NCBI RefSeq assembly: GCF_000226115.1
Contig: NC_016460.1
Span: forward strand, 3,906,001-3,970,000
Direction of reading: 5' to 3'
From: Thermothielavioides terrestris NRRL 8126
Taxonomy: Eukaryota; Ascomycota; Sordariomycetes; Sordariales; Chaetomiaceae
DNA length: 64,000 nt
Shown here: positions 1 to 9,596 of the stretch, piece by piece
Layout of the letters: each line of letters opens with the position of its first letter
Numbering within the stretch: the first letter of the stretch is position 1
Made by a program: the position numbers and the translations under genes
Notes under the pieces: model-generated
The model's database searches: none
The model's input: the letters and a program-made list of their open reading frames with translations, nothing else
Told to the model about the DNA's origin: nothing

Positions 1-516
1 GAAACAAATGTTCATGTCCCAGGCAACACGTACTTCCGTCAGCCCGACCACCGCAAGAGAAGAGGAGGACCTGGTTCCCGGCCTGTCTCCGAGGATCAAA
101 GTTGAAGCAGGCCTGCGTCAGGGTGCTGACGATAAGCATAACATTGTTGCCCGTGATATGCTTGCCAGCCGTGATCACGTCCCAGCCTTGTCCGTCGGTT
201 GACCCGCAGGCGGCGACTTGGATCGGAGTCAGGTTGGCACGGAAGTCGCCCGAGAGTTTATCAACAAACAGGCATCTTCCGTCCGATGTCTAGAGTCCTG
301 GTTAGCCAGCAATTCCGGCGCCCATCCAGTGCCCCGGTCCGATTGGAATAACCACACCTTTATCTGAACATTGGAGAAGGCTCGAGTAGCACCGTTGTCC
401 CGCTGCTGCGCTTCAGCGGTGGCAGCTTCGTCCAGCGAATCGACGGTTCTAAGCTGAAGGGGAGTAGAGCTAACAACTGCGGCCCAGACGAGCAACGAAG
501 AGAACGAAAGAACCAT
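1..516 (-). CDS. Secreted lectin-like protein, 5' part only (runs off the left edge)
   Basis: Two exons are visible on the minus strand: 516-358 and 289-34. A further intron starts at 33 (donor GTACGT) and leaves the window. The ATG at 516 opens a signal peptide (MVLSFSSLLVWAAVVSS), which replaces longer upstream readings that lack one. Exon 1 ends AAG|GTGTGG and exon 2 starts after CTCTAG, phase 0. Exon 2 has the pattern SDGRCLFVDKLSGDF, then a Gln/Trp motif (GQGWDVI), then NFDPRR and FSCGGRADG. I know this pattern from fungal secreted proteins with a ricin-B-like (beta-trefoil) carbohydrate-binding fold. It probably acts outside the cell and binds glycans. The C-terminal part and any catalytic domain are not in the window, so enzyme activity cannot be judged. 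The family call rests on remembered motif similarity. Confidence 0.75.
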
Positions 517-2156
517 GGCTGCGTCCACGGGTATAAGGGAGTGTCTAGCCGGGGATGTTCCTCCGGGGTGGTCGCAAGGAAAGAATGGATGCCTGTCCAG
601 CAGACAGGTCAAGGAAAGGAAAAAGGTACAAGAACTTAAGGGACGACACTACTCATGAACAGCACATCACCGTGAACCACTCAAATGAGATGCTGGTTCT
701 GGAAAGTCGCAGAGGCAGGAGGCGGCCTGGGTGGACTACTTATGCCCACGATAGCTTCATTCCTAGGACTTTGGAAGCCGTAGGTAGGCGCCGACCCAGG
801 AGTTGGTTGCCATTCCAACACTCCAATGACACCTCGATCCTAAGATTAGGGGGACTTCTGAGCTTCACGAGAGAGTTTCATGACCTCCCTTAGCGTGCAG
901 GGCCACTTGCACAGGCCGAATTGGTGCAGCCCCTGTTGTACAGTACATGTGTTGACCAGCGGGATGAAGGGCCAGGAGGGCTCAGAGCGAATCATTTAAT
1001 TGCCCAAACAACCGGGTGTGCGGTCGGGCAACGCCCAGCTGCTTCCTACGTCAAGGTTTCCCAGCAGGACGGCGCGTAGAAACACGCCGGCGGCACAATG
1101 ACAATCCTACCTAGTAGTTTCGGCCAGTTGGGATGCAGCCTCGCAATGCTTGTGGCACATCTCCCGAGATCCTGCCCGCCTACTTTGCTCGAGAATAACG
1201 GGCGGCCGTGGAGGGGGGACTGGGATACTGAAACGGTACCTGTAAGAGAGTTGCCAAGCCCGGCGCCTGAGGTGCGCTAGTGGACGACCGGCGCAGCTGC
1301 CGTCTCATGTTTTGCAGCTTGGTGTGACAGGGGGCCGGGGCTTTCGAACATATACTAGTTTGTTGAACAACACCCTTGCAGTTCCCACGAGAATCGCCCG
1401 AGCGATCTGAAGATCGCAGTCTGTCTCCGTCCCGCAAGTCCCCACAGGCCACATGTTGGATGCAAGAACAAGGTCCAGCACGCAGTCATGGAACTTTATT
1501 TTCCCCTGGCGCCCATGCTCCTCCTGGGGCACAGGAGAAGAGTGTCTCGAACGCAGGTGAGCTGCTTGATTTGGCCCTTCAGGGGCACACCGTTTGTTGG
1601 ATCCTTCTGGCGTTGTTCCAGTCTCCATGCTCGAAAAACTGCAGAGTGCCTGAAAAGAATGGTCAGTCAACCGGGGGACTTCCTGTGCACAACTTCCGTC
1701 CACCATTCGAGCGAAAAGTACACAGCATGCGGCTCAGAACTGTGCATGCAGATGCCCTCGTAATCTCGGCATGACGGCTTCTTCAGCCAGAAAGATGCCA
1801 GTCTTCCAGTTGCTTCGACGTCCTCAACATCAAAGTGCCCGTCGTACTCGACCAGGCGAACCAGAAGTCAAGAAGCTGCATTCCGGGAACAGCAGAGTTG
1901 CTGATTGCTTGGTTGGTCACATGGCTCAACCAATGGCAACAGAGAGCCCAACTTTCTGGGGGTTAGGGTTACCTGCCGGTTGGCGGTGAGGGCCGCAGCC
2001 CTAACGGAGCATGAGCGCCAAGACTTCCTGAATCCACTTCAAAATTTCCAGTTCCAGATATTGCCAATTGCCCACGGCCACTGCAGCACAACTCCCACCC
2101 ATCACGAACGATCAAATCTCGCATCTCCCCCAAATCACCAGAAAGCACCCGCCAAA
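517..2156. other. Intergenic region, no supported gene
   Basis: Several open frames of 60-130 codons overlap on both strands here. None has a family motif, a consistent splice structure or a signal peptide. The stretch probably holds the promoter and 5' UTR of the lectin-like gene (left) and the promoter of the S19 gene (right). I see no RNA gene in it. Confidence 0.5.
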
Positions 2157-3012
2157 ATGCCTGGAGGTGTCACCGTTCGCGATGTCGATGTAAGTTTTTG
2201 CAGTTCTCCGCCATGAACGGCGTCTGCAACCGAAACCCGAGCCTTCTTTCGCTGAGTCGCCGCGGGTGTTCCGCCCTGGCCGACGGTGATGGACCACTGG
2301 TCATCACAGCAGCAGCCCGGAAGATGAGAGGAGCAGGCGTGAGGGGATCGCAAGATCTCTGAAGACGGAATTTTGCTAATCATTGCTGCTGCGGACGCAA
2401 AGGCTCACAAGTTTGTCGGTAAGTTTGGCTTTGGCTTGCATCAGTTTGTGGAGTGCGAAGTCTAACGCTCGCCAGCGGCCTACGCGGCTTTCTTGAAGCG
2501 TCAGGGCAAGCTCCCTGTTCCCGGTTAGTTCCCCCGGCCGACAACGATTCTACGCAGACCGATCGAGCCAGCTCTGACGCCAGATCTTTGCAGGTTGGGT
2601 CGACACCGTCAAGACCGGCCCGGCCAAGGAGATGCCTCCTCAGGACATTGACTGGTTCTACGTCCGCGCCGCTTCCGTCGCCCGCCACGTCTACCTGAGG
2701 AAGACCGTCGGTGTTGGCCGTCTCCGCAAGGTCCACGGCAGCGCCAAGAACCGCGGCACCCGCCCCTCCAAGCACGTTGATGCCAGCGGCAGCGTCGACC
2801 GCAAGGTTATGCAGGCCCTCGAGAAGATCCAGGTCCTTGAGAAGGATGAGGAGAAGGGTGGCCGCCGCATCACCCAGCAGGGCCAGCGTGATCTTGACCG
2901 TGAGTCAAACCTCCAATTCGGGCAGTGGCGGTCAGCTCTAACGCGAAAGCAAACAGGGATCGCCCAGACAGTTGCTGAGGCCGATGAGGAGGAGGAGGAG
3001 GATGAGGAGTAG
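2157..3012 (+). CDS. rps19: 40S ribosomal protein S19 (eS19)
   Basis: Structural protein of the small ribosomal subunit (head region), needed for 40S maturation. Five exons: 2157-2189, 2403-2418, 2476-2523, 2594-2899, 2957-3012. All introns are GT-AG and the joins give 152 residues, the usual fungal length. The start codon follows CCAAA and opens MPGGVTVRDVD, the conserved S19 N-terminus. The second exon is only 16 bp. Diagnostic stretches are GWVDTVKTGPAKE, DWFYVRAASVARHVYLRKT, VGRLRKVHG and GGRRITQQGQRDLDR. The C-terminus is a run of Glu/Asp (EADEEEEEDEE), a fungal extension. Several introns clustered at the 5' end are typical of ribosomal protein genes. Upstream is the lectin-like gene in opposite orientation; downstream is the ankyrin-deaminase gene on the same strand. 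No missing or altered key residue was seen. Confidence 0.97.
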
Positions 3013-3836
3013 ACACAGCTCTCCTGGCTGAGGTGTTTCACCTCCCAAATCTCTCCATCGAAGAGGGAATTTGCTGGGCTTCATTAGGGCTAGTGGCAAT
3101 ACGCAGTTGGGTTGGGTCTGGTCATGATTCCCGGTAGCATCTGGTTTAGGCGTCATAAAAGGGATTGTTGGCTTCCTCGATCACATCCTGAGCCATCCCC
3201 GCTTTACCCTCTCTCGGTCATCTTACTCTGCGTTCACGTCAACCTCCACTGACACAATTTAAGTTGCCTCCAGCCCGCTCCGCAGGAGTGTACTGCTGGC
3301 TAGTTCTCAACCTTTATTTTCCTGCTTTTCAGCGTTTCATACTTCCCAGTCTTCGCCGTGGTCCAGCGTGCTCGTCTCTCATATCTCGACGCTCTTTTCG
3401 CTCCGGTCTCCCCTTCTCGCTCTTACGCGAGACCTCGTCTTTCTCCAAGCTCCCCATTCCCGATTCTCAGGAAGGAACCTGTGCGAGTTACAATTTCAAG
3501 ACTTTGCGCGCCAGAATCTGGCTATACTTCCCCGTCACTTCTCCCACCACTACTTCAGCAAATCTGGCCGCTCACCTATTCGTTTCAACTTCAAGCTCCG
3601 CAGGCTTCTTTCCTCCATCCCGCGATTACCGGCGAGCATCGAGTCTGCAGCACCGACTCTCAGCCCCATCGCTCTTTTTCCTTTTTTTTTTTTTTTTTTT
3701 TTTTTTTTCTGTTGCCACCTGGCTCGGTATGAACGACCAACTTGTTTCTCTCTTGGCCTGCTGGTCGCCCTTCGCTAACTTCTTGATTACGACGTTACCT
3801 TGGGTCAATGGACACTGACGATCTTCCCAGGGAGAA
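3013..3836. promoter_or_regulatory. Intergenic promoter region with pyrimidine tracts
   Basis: This 0.8-kb stretch separates S19 from the ankyrin-deaminase gene. From about 3300 to 3720 the plus strand is rich in C and T (repeated CTTT/TCTC), a composition common in filamentous-fungal core promoters. A sequence ending CCCAG just before 3831 could be the 3' end of a 5'-UTR intron. Overlapping frames of 120-180 codons exist but show no recognisable protein. Confidence 0.5.
3682..3708 (+). repeat. Poly(T) tract, 27 T
   Basis: An uninterrupted run of 27 thymines, 129 bp upstream of the ankyrin-deaminase start. It lies in the C/T-rich promoter, not inside a transposon. Such runs exclude nucleosomes and are length-unstable; the exact count may also be an assembly artefact. 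Confidence 0.95.
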
Positions 3837-6001
3837 ATGTCTGTCATGGACCTCAGTCCAAACGACGGCCTCAAGCTCCTTGGCTTGACAAATTTACACG
3901 TGGCCGTGATTCGGGGTGAGAATCGCGAAGTCGCCAACATCCTCGCACAGGGAAACAAAAAGGAGGTCATCGAGTCTCGTGACTGGGAGGGCACAACTCC
4001 CTTGATGACGGCGGTCCTCACGGGCCGGCTTGGGATTGCTCGAATGCTCTTACGAAACGGGGCTTCAAGCGAGGCTAAGGACCGAAAAGGGAACAAAGCT
4101 CTCCAGTATGCGAGATCCAGTTTCTTCAAGGAGAAACTCGTGATTTACAAGCGGCTGGGATTACCTCCGGTTTCCCGTAAGCAAGAAAAGAAGCAGCTGT
4201 CGATCGCGAAGATCTTAAGATTCCCGAGAGCATTGGAGTCCTGGTGCGTTCCCTCCCTCTTGTTTCCCTTTTCTCCCCAATCCCGTACAGGTTGTATACT
4301 AACACCACTCGTGATGCAGCCGCCGTGGCGGCCGTCACAAATACTCCGCCGCCATCTTTTGCAAGGACGGCCAGAACTTGAGCGTCCTGAACCCGAGCTT
4401 GCAATTTAATAACGCAAAACAACGCCTCGAAAGAGCCACAGCCGGGTTTATTGTGTCTGCCGCACTCCCCGGTGTGACGACGGCTGCCACGAGTGGATGG
4501 CAACCCAATGAGAGCAGGGGGGCGAATGTTCTGAACAATGCCAGATATACTCAGCTGGTCAGAGACCTTGCCGGTGTCCTGAAGTTTGAGATACCTCCGT
4601 CGTTCCATGATAACAACAAGCAGGCTCTACCTGAGCATCACGGGCGATTTCAAGCCTCACACACGGTTCGTGGGCTCACGACGAGACATCCGTGGTTGGT
4701 CAACAGGCTGACGCATAGAATAGGAGAAGAAATTAGCCGTATTTTGGGTCATTGCCACTCTCCAGGCCGTCCTCGGTACGACGGACCTTAATCGCGTTCG
4801 AGAGCTCAAGAATGCCGCCCTACCTGAAGCCTTGCGAGAAGCGTGGGTCTTTTTGGACCACACCCCGTGTGGCGACGTGAGTACTGCGCAAGGCCCTTCG
4901 AAAGATGCGATTCTCTTCTTTCTGACTGACCTTGATCTCGGATAGTGCTGGGCTTTTCTCGAGTGCGTAAAGCGGGCTACGGGAATCGCCATATTCGTCG
5001 AAACACGCCCTTTCTTTGTCAGATGCCATCGCGAAAACGTCGCCGGTTGCCCCAATTGCTCCTGTGAGAGTTGCCAGCAGCGATATGGAGTCCAACAGTC
5101 CCGTAACCACATTCCGGACGGCGAAGACGATCCTGCGGCGGACGATGTTGAGACCGGATCTAAGACCACTGACTCGGCTCTTGCAGCGACAGTTGACCAA
5201 GGAGCAGACCTTCCTGGCCATTGCCATGAAGTCCAGGACTATCTACAAGATCTGCTGGGGGGTGAGATTGCTGACCACCGAGCCCCGGGTGCTTCAGAGA
5301 GGTCGCAAACAGCGCTCCAGCCATCGACATGCAGGCCGCCCGAATTAAGGCAGCAGCACGACTCGCCTGCCTGCAGGTATCCGCCAACATTCCCACAACG
5401 ATGGCGGCAGTTCTTCTCAGACACAGCTGGCGTGTATGCTAAACCCATCAGTCACCGCCCTAGGGACCCTGTTGGCAGCGAGGGCACCCCGGAACTGCGT
5501 GAACCAGCGTCAACCATGGCTGGCCGCTCCGCGTTCTTCGCATCACCGCCCAACAAAGTTTCTGCTCTAGAGGTGCAGATTCCCAGTCTCCACCCGGACC
5601 TTCGTGGAGAGTACGACCGAATTTCCGACACCTCCGGCTGTCCGTCTCAAGCCCGTCCTCACTCTGGCACGGCCAGCTCAGAAGTCTCAAGTGCCTCGAA
5701 GCAGCACAGGAACAAAAAGAAGAAACAGCGACTCACACTCCAGCAGACAACGCGCGCCCTCAACCTCGGACGCTTCGCCTACAATGCCGGTGCCGGTGGA
5801 CTGCTCCCCGCTCCCGCGCCCGGTTCGAAGACGACCACTACTCGCGGCGGGCAGAAAAAGGTCGCTGCTGCTGCCAACGGCACAGGGAGCAGCAAGAAGA
5901 AGCCCCGTGCTCAGGCGAGAAAGGAGGAGGCACTCCGAGCCAGGAGTGCCTTTGCTCGAGCGGTACAGCACCATCGGGCGAAGCGGGGCGGCAAGGACTG
6001 A
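3837..6001 (+). CDS. Ankyrin-repeat protein with a nucleic-acid-deaminase-type zinc domain
   Basis: Four exons: 3837-4243, 4320-4665, 4724-4876, 4946-6001, giving 653 residues. All joins keep frame; the second intron has a GTTCGT donor. The ATG at 3837 is the first after the C/T-rich leader. Residues about 17-95 form two to three ankyrin repeats (GTTPLMTAVLTGRLGIARML). A middle domain ends in the paired zinc signature of the cytidine-deaminase superfamily: His250-Thr-Glu252, and 48 residues later Pro-Cys300-Gly-Asp-Cys303. The second motif is split across the last intron, and both exist only after splicing. A Cys/His-rich segment follows (Cys and His within CHRENVAGCPNCSCESC), then a long polar tail ending in Lys/Arg-rich blocks (KKKKQR, KKKPR) that look like nuclear localisation signals. 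I recall fungal ankyrin proteins of this layout being annotated as SsdA-like or OTT_1508-like deaminases; substrate and activity are unproven. Confidence 0.75.
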
Positions 6002-6939
6002 AGATGGCTTTTTTTTTTCCGGCATTCGGGCCCCTTGCCTCCTGGAAGCGAGGCTTGCAATCGGCGTAGTTGACCTTGGGAGGGGATTGGCTAACGGTGT
6101 GTGGAGAGCTGAGCTGATTGCGTGATACCGGTGCTATGTGTGCATTTGCCTTGTCCTGATCGAGGGTGACCTCGGCCGACGCGCCACGTGGGTTGGGGGT
6201 TGGGACAGGAGGGTTCGTTCGCGGTGTGGCTTCCAACATGTTAACCAAGGCTTGCCTTCACAACCACCTTCCCCATCTCACTGAGGCATTCGTTGTCTAT
6301 GCGGGTTTCGACTGGGCGGGATCAGGGTTTGTTCATCTTTCGTGTTGACGTGTTTTCGAGAGGGGATTTCCGCGTTTGGGACAGCGGAGCTGGAAATGGC
6401 ACAGGAAGTCTCAACTCTCCTGGCGATTATGTTCCCAATGGATCCTGCGCAGTCATGCTGGGGTCCAATGCAATGGCCTATCGAAGCAGGGTGGTTCCAG
6501 AATCGAAAAATGCCAGTTCGAGGGCACATGGGCTTCGAGGCGTTGTGGTCCCCAATCTTTCAGCGCTTTGATTGAGTCTTTGCATCCTGAGGAGTCATCT
6601 TCAAAACCCAAATTGCTTGTAGTGCATTGTATATGATATACATACGAGGGAACCAGGTCCCATGAATTGCACTGTGAAGCAGCAAAACTGCCAGCGCATC
6701 TATGGTGTCGTGGGTATCAAGTCAACCACGAAAATGTTCCGCCCAATTCCACAGCCAGACCCATCCTTTCTGAGCCGCCAGTTTCTCTAGCCCCTCAAGA
6801 CCCATTTCTCAGTCAATCGAGTTCACCACAATGCCGGCTTTCCATCGTCCTGTCCTGTACTGCCGGCAATGTGCAGACATCTCAAATAGCAGATCAAGGG
6901 CAAGAGTCATGACTCTCCAACCTGCCACAGCATGATCGC
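6002..6939. other. Convergent intergenic region, nothing recognised
   Basis: It lies between the 3' ends of the ankyrin-deaminase gene (+) and the ZIP gene (-). It should hold both 3' UTRs and terminators. Short frames of 60-92 codons overlap each other and show no family motif. A short T-run follows the stop codon at 6001. Confidence 0.5.
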
Positions 6940-8100
6940 TTAGGCCCACTTCGCCAGCAAAGCCATCAAGGCAACTCCCACGGCAACGCAGGCGTACGCC
7001 GAAAGCTGCATCCCCAGGCCTGCTTTCCGCATCTCCGGACTAAACATGAATTCGTGGGCCACCAGCTCAACAAGAGCGGTGTACATGAGAATGCCTCCGC
7101 TGATGGCGTCGAATACGCCGTTAACGACCTTGCTCGTGGCCGCGTCCAGCGCAAGTGAATGGGTGGCAACGAGCCCCATGCCGATCGAAAGCGGTGTGCT
7201 GATTGAGTACAGCAAACCGAGGATGTACGGCGTCCATCTCCGGGCGCCCTGAGGCCACGTCACGGTGCCGAGTCGCGACCCGAGACCGAGGCCTTCAAAT
7301 GTTTGGTGGAAGACCAGGACGACGAAGAGAATGATGAAGTCGTCGGTGACGGCGAGGGTAAGTCCAATGAAGATGGAATGGAAAATGACGCCGAACTCGA
7401 GAATGAAGATGGCGGTAATCTGCGCGGCGTATTGGGCGTGTTCGTTGGGCTCGACATGATCCCGCTGGTGGCCCAGGTGATCCTCTCCGCCCGGGGGGTA
7501 GCTGATGTCGTTACCATGTACCGGGATCCTGTTCCTGTCGAAGAAACCGGTCCCCGTGGCGCCAGCGGAGCCCTTAGCCGGCGAGGCGGTCCTGGCGGGC
7601 TTTGCCGAGCTAAGAGCTTCTGCATCCTGGGGCTCCTTCGGCTCCCGATCCTCCTCTCCATGAGCGTGGCCGTGAGCGGAGCCAAAACCGAAATCGAACC
7701 GCGAGACAATGATCTCCACGAGGAACATGACCATGACAGTCATCAAGCCGATACCCATGGCCCAGTCGTAATCGGGCAGAATGTCGGCGAGGCACTCGTC
7801 ACGCAGGTTGTCGGCGGCTGGCGAAAGGAGGTGCATCCAGGCCGTCGCTAGAATGACGCCTGTGCCGAAGTACTTGGCGACGAAGAAACACAACCTGGGC
7901 ACCCGCATCCTGGCAGTCCTCGCAAGGAAGACAGGCAGCAGCGCACCGATGGCGGAACCGATAAAGATGATGAAGATGGATGCAATCCGCAGGCCCCAAT
8001 AGTCTGTGCTGGATGGCGAAACCTCGCACTCCGGGACAGACGCCGCGTCCGCGCCGTCGTCCCGTGCCAGCAAGACACGGCGATGAAGTGCCCGATGCAT
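6940..8100 (-). CDS. ZIP-family zinc/iron transporter (Zrt1/Zrt2-like)
   Basis: Membrane importer of zinc or a related divalent metal into the cytosol; plasma membrane location is expected. One exon, 386 residues, near the usual fungal ZIP length. The order of segments is ZIP-like: a lumenal N-terminus with an acidic/Cys stretch (residues 1-30), three hydrophobic helices, a variable cytosolic loop with a His cluster (HGHAHGEE), then the helix pair that carries the metal-binding residues: HSIFIGL in helix 4 and HQTFEGLGLG in helix 5. Three more helices follow (ILGLLYSISTPLSIGMGL, GILMYTALVELVAHEF, ACVAVGVALMALL). The upstream neighbour Mdm10 is on the same strand, more than 1.4 kb away, so no shared unit is implied. 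No zinc-responsive promoter element was identified. Confidence 0.93.
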   Translation of the reverse strand: MHRALHRRVLLARDDGADAASVPECEVSPSSTDYWGLRIASIFIIFIGSAIGALLPVFLARTARMRVPRLCFFVAKYFGTGVILATAWMHLLSPAADNLRDECLADILPDYDWAMGIGLMTVMVMFLVEIIVSRFDFGFGSAHGHAHGEEDREPKEPQDAEALSSAKPARTASPAKGSAGATGTGFFDRNRIPVHGNDISYPPGGEDHLGHQRDHVEPNEHAQYAAQITAIFILEFGVIFHSIFIGLTLAVTDDFIILFVVLVFHQTFEGLGLGSRLGTVTWPQGARRWTPYILGLLYSISTPLSIGMGLVATHSLALDAATSKVVNGVFDAISGGILMYTALVELVAHEFMFSPEMRKAGLGMQLSAYACVAVGVALMALLAKWA

Positions 8101-8472
8101 TTTCCGACTGTGGATCGCTCTCCAGCGACCGATGTTTTTGAGTTGCTTGTCTGCCGAGGCTCAAGAGAAAGAAAGGGGGGGGCTAATTCCGGATTTGGAG
8201 ACACAGCCCTTCTTCTGGGAACACGGGAACTGGAGTGTCGAGGCGGGAGATGACTCGAGAAAGAGCGAATCTTGAACCTGCCGTGTCGGAGGGTTTATGA
8301 CCCGTTGAGAGCACGTGTTGGACTGGTATCAAGAGAACAAGAGAAAACGGCTTCGTCTGCACGGTCAAGGCGTGATGGACATGAAGTCGACTAGAGCCGC
8401 GCAACCTCCTCCTGGAGGGCAGCGACGTAATTATACCGCAGCCTGAAACTCGACGGGTCGAATAAATTGGAT

Positions 8473-8536
8473 GACAGCTTGGCGTGGTGACAGCTTGGCG
8501 CGGTGACAGCTGAGTGTGGTGACAGCTGAGCGTGGT
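8473..8536. repeat. 16-bp tandem repeat, four copies
   Basis: Four contiguous 16-bp units of the form GACAGCTKRGYGYGGT; a degenerate fifth starts at 8537. Differences between units are mostly transitions. It lies about 370 bp upstream of the ZIP start codon, so it is in that gene's promoter region, but no regulator is known for the motif. Confidence 0.9.
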
Positions 8537-8751
8537 GACGGCCTGCAAGGTGCGTGGTACAAGAGACTCTCAAGGTAGGGCGTGGCGCGAGAACCTTGAT
8601 GGCCAAAGTCCTGGAGGGGTCTGCATCAGCACGCACAGAAGCAGCCACGGCGCATAATAACAGTAGTAAAGTGGAACACTCACGAGGAAGGAAGGTCCCC
8701 TTGCAGCCCTGCTCCCTCATCGAACTCTGTCCTGGGGCTGCTCTCTCTCTT

Positions 8752-8842
8752 TTTCCCTCTGCTTCGGTGAGGGGAAATGAGCAGCACCTTCGTATCTCTC
8801 TTTCCCTCTGCTTCGGTGAGGGAAACGAGCAGCACCCTCGTG
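8752..8842. repeat. 49-bp tandem duplication
   Basis: Unit 1 (8752-8800) and unit 2 (8801-8842) share TTTCCCTCTGCTTCGGTGAG and then GAGCAGCACC with few differences. It creates repeated peptides in overlapping spurious frames and explains them. Confidence 0.85.
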
Positions 8843-9344
8843 GAGGTGGCACGCCGTAAAGTTCGGCAAGGATTCGGAGACACGGCCCCAGCCGAGTGAA
8901 AGAAGAGCAGAAGGTTGCCGCAGGATGCTCGCAATCGTGGGTTGCAGAGACCAAGCAATAATCCCATGCGAAAGACGCAGCCTGGGTGAGACTGCGCAAC
9001 AGAAAGGGAACTGCTTGCGATGGCGGTGCGCCACTGCGGCACGGGCTGAGGACCTTGACGACCGGCCTGATCTTGCTCTCAACAGAGGCTCATCGACGTC
9101 CACCTGTCGCACTGCCAGTTACGACCGTGCTGTTGCAAAGGATTCACAGATGTCTCCTCCACCAGCGCACACAAAGCTCGCACTTGCTCCTTTTTTTCCC
9201 TGCTTCAAATGGCTCCAACTCGGCGGCGGGCGTCTCCGCAGGAGTGTACCGGGCCATCAAGGTTCTCACCCACACCCCAGTCGCAATTGCCTGCCGCCCC
9301 TGGTGTGGTGCCGGGAGGGAGTACTGTGGAAGTGGCCAGCCACT

Positions 9345-9406
9345 CAGACCTCGTCGATTGGAAAGCGCGCACGGCCATTCAGACCTCGCGGATTGGAAAG
9401 CGCGCA
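9345..9406. repeat. Short direct repeat, 35-bp period
   Basis: Two 27-bp blocks, 9345-9371 and 9380-9406, differ at two positions (core ATTGGAAAGCGCGCA). Preceding bases are also related, giving a 35-bp period. It lies downstream of the Mdm10 stop. Confidence 0.8.
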
Positions 9407-9596
9407 ATCCCGCAAATCCACCTGAGTAATCAGATGCCTGGACCCACTGCCCGTTCCAAACTTCCATGTCGTTCTTGTCCCACGTCGGGGTTGAAAAGTG
9501 TCCTCTTCAAAGAGCAGGGCTCCGCATCGACGCAAGTGCTGGACAAAGCCACTGTCGCACAAAGACCACTCCGTAATTGCTGACAAAAGCGCGCCA

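Larger units (their letters stand above)
8101..9596. other. Intergenic region with short tandem repeats, no gene seen
   Basis: It holds the ZIP promoter (left) and the Mdm10 3' UTR (right). The open frames of 100-200 codons here lie on both strands across tandem repeats and show no family motif. The repeats are listed separately. Confidence 0.5.

Noticed and set aside
1305..1774. Overlapping frames of about 130 codons on both strands
   Set aside because: No signal peptide, motif or start context, and mutual overlap; treated as chance frames.
1960..1972. Telomere-like GGGTTAGGGTT
   Set aside because: Less than two units in a gene-rich region; chance occurrence.
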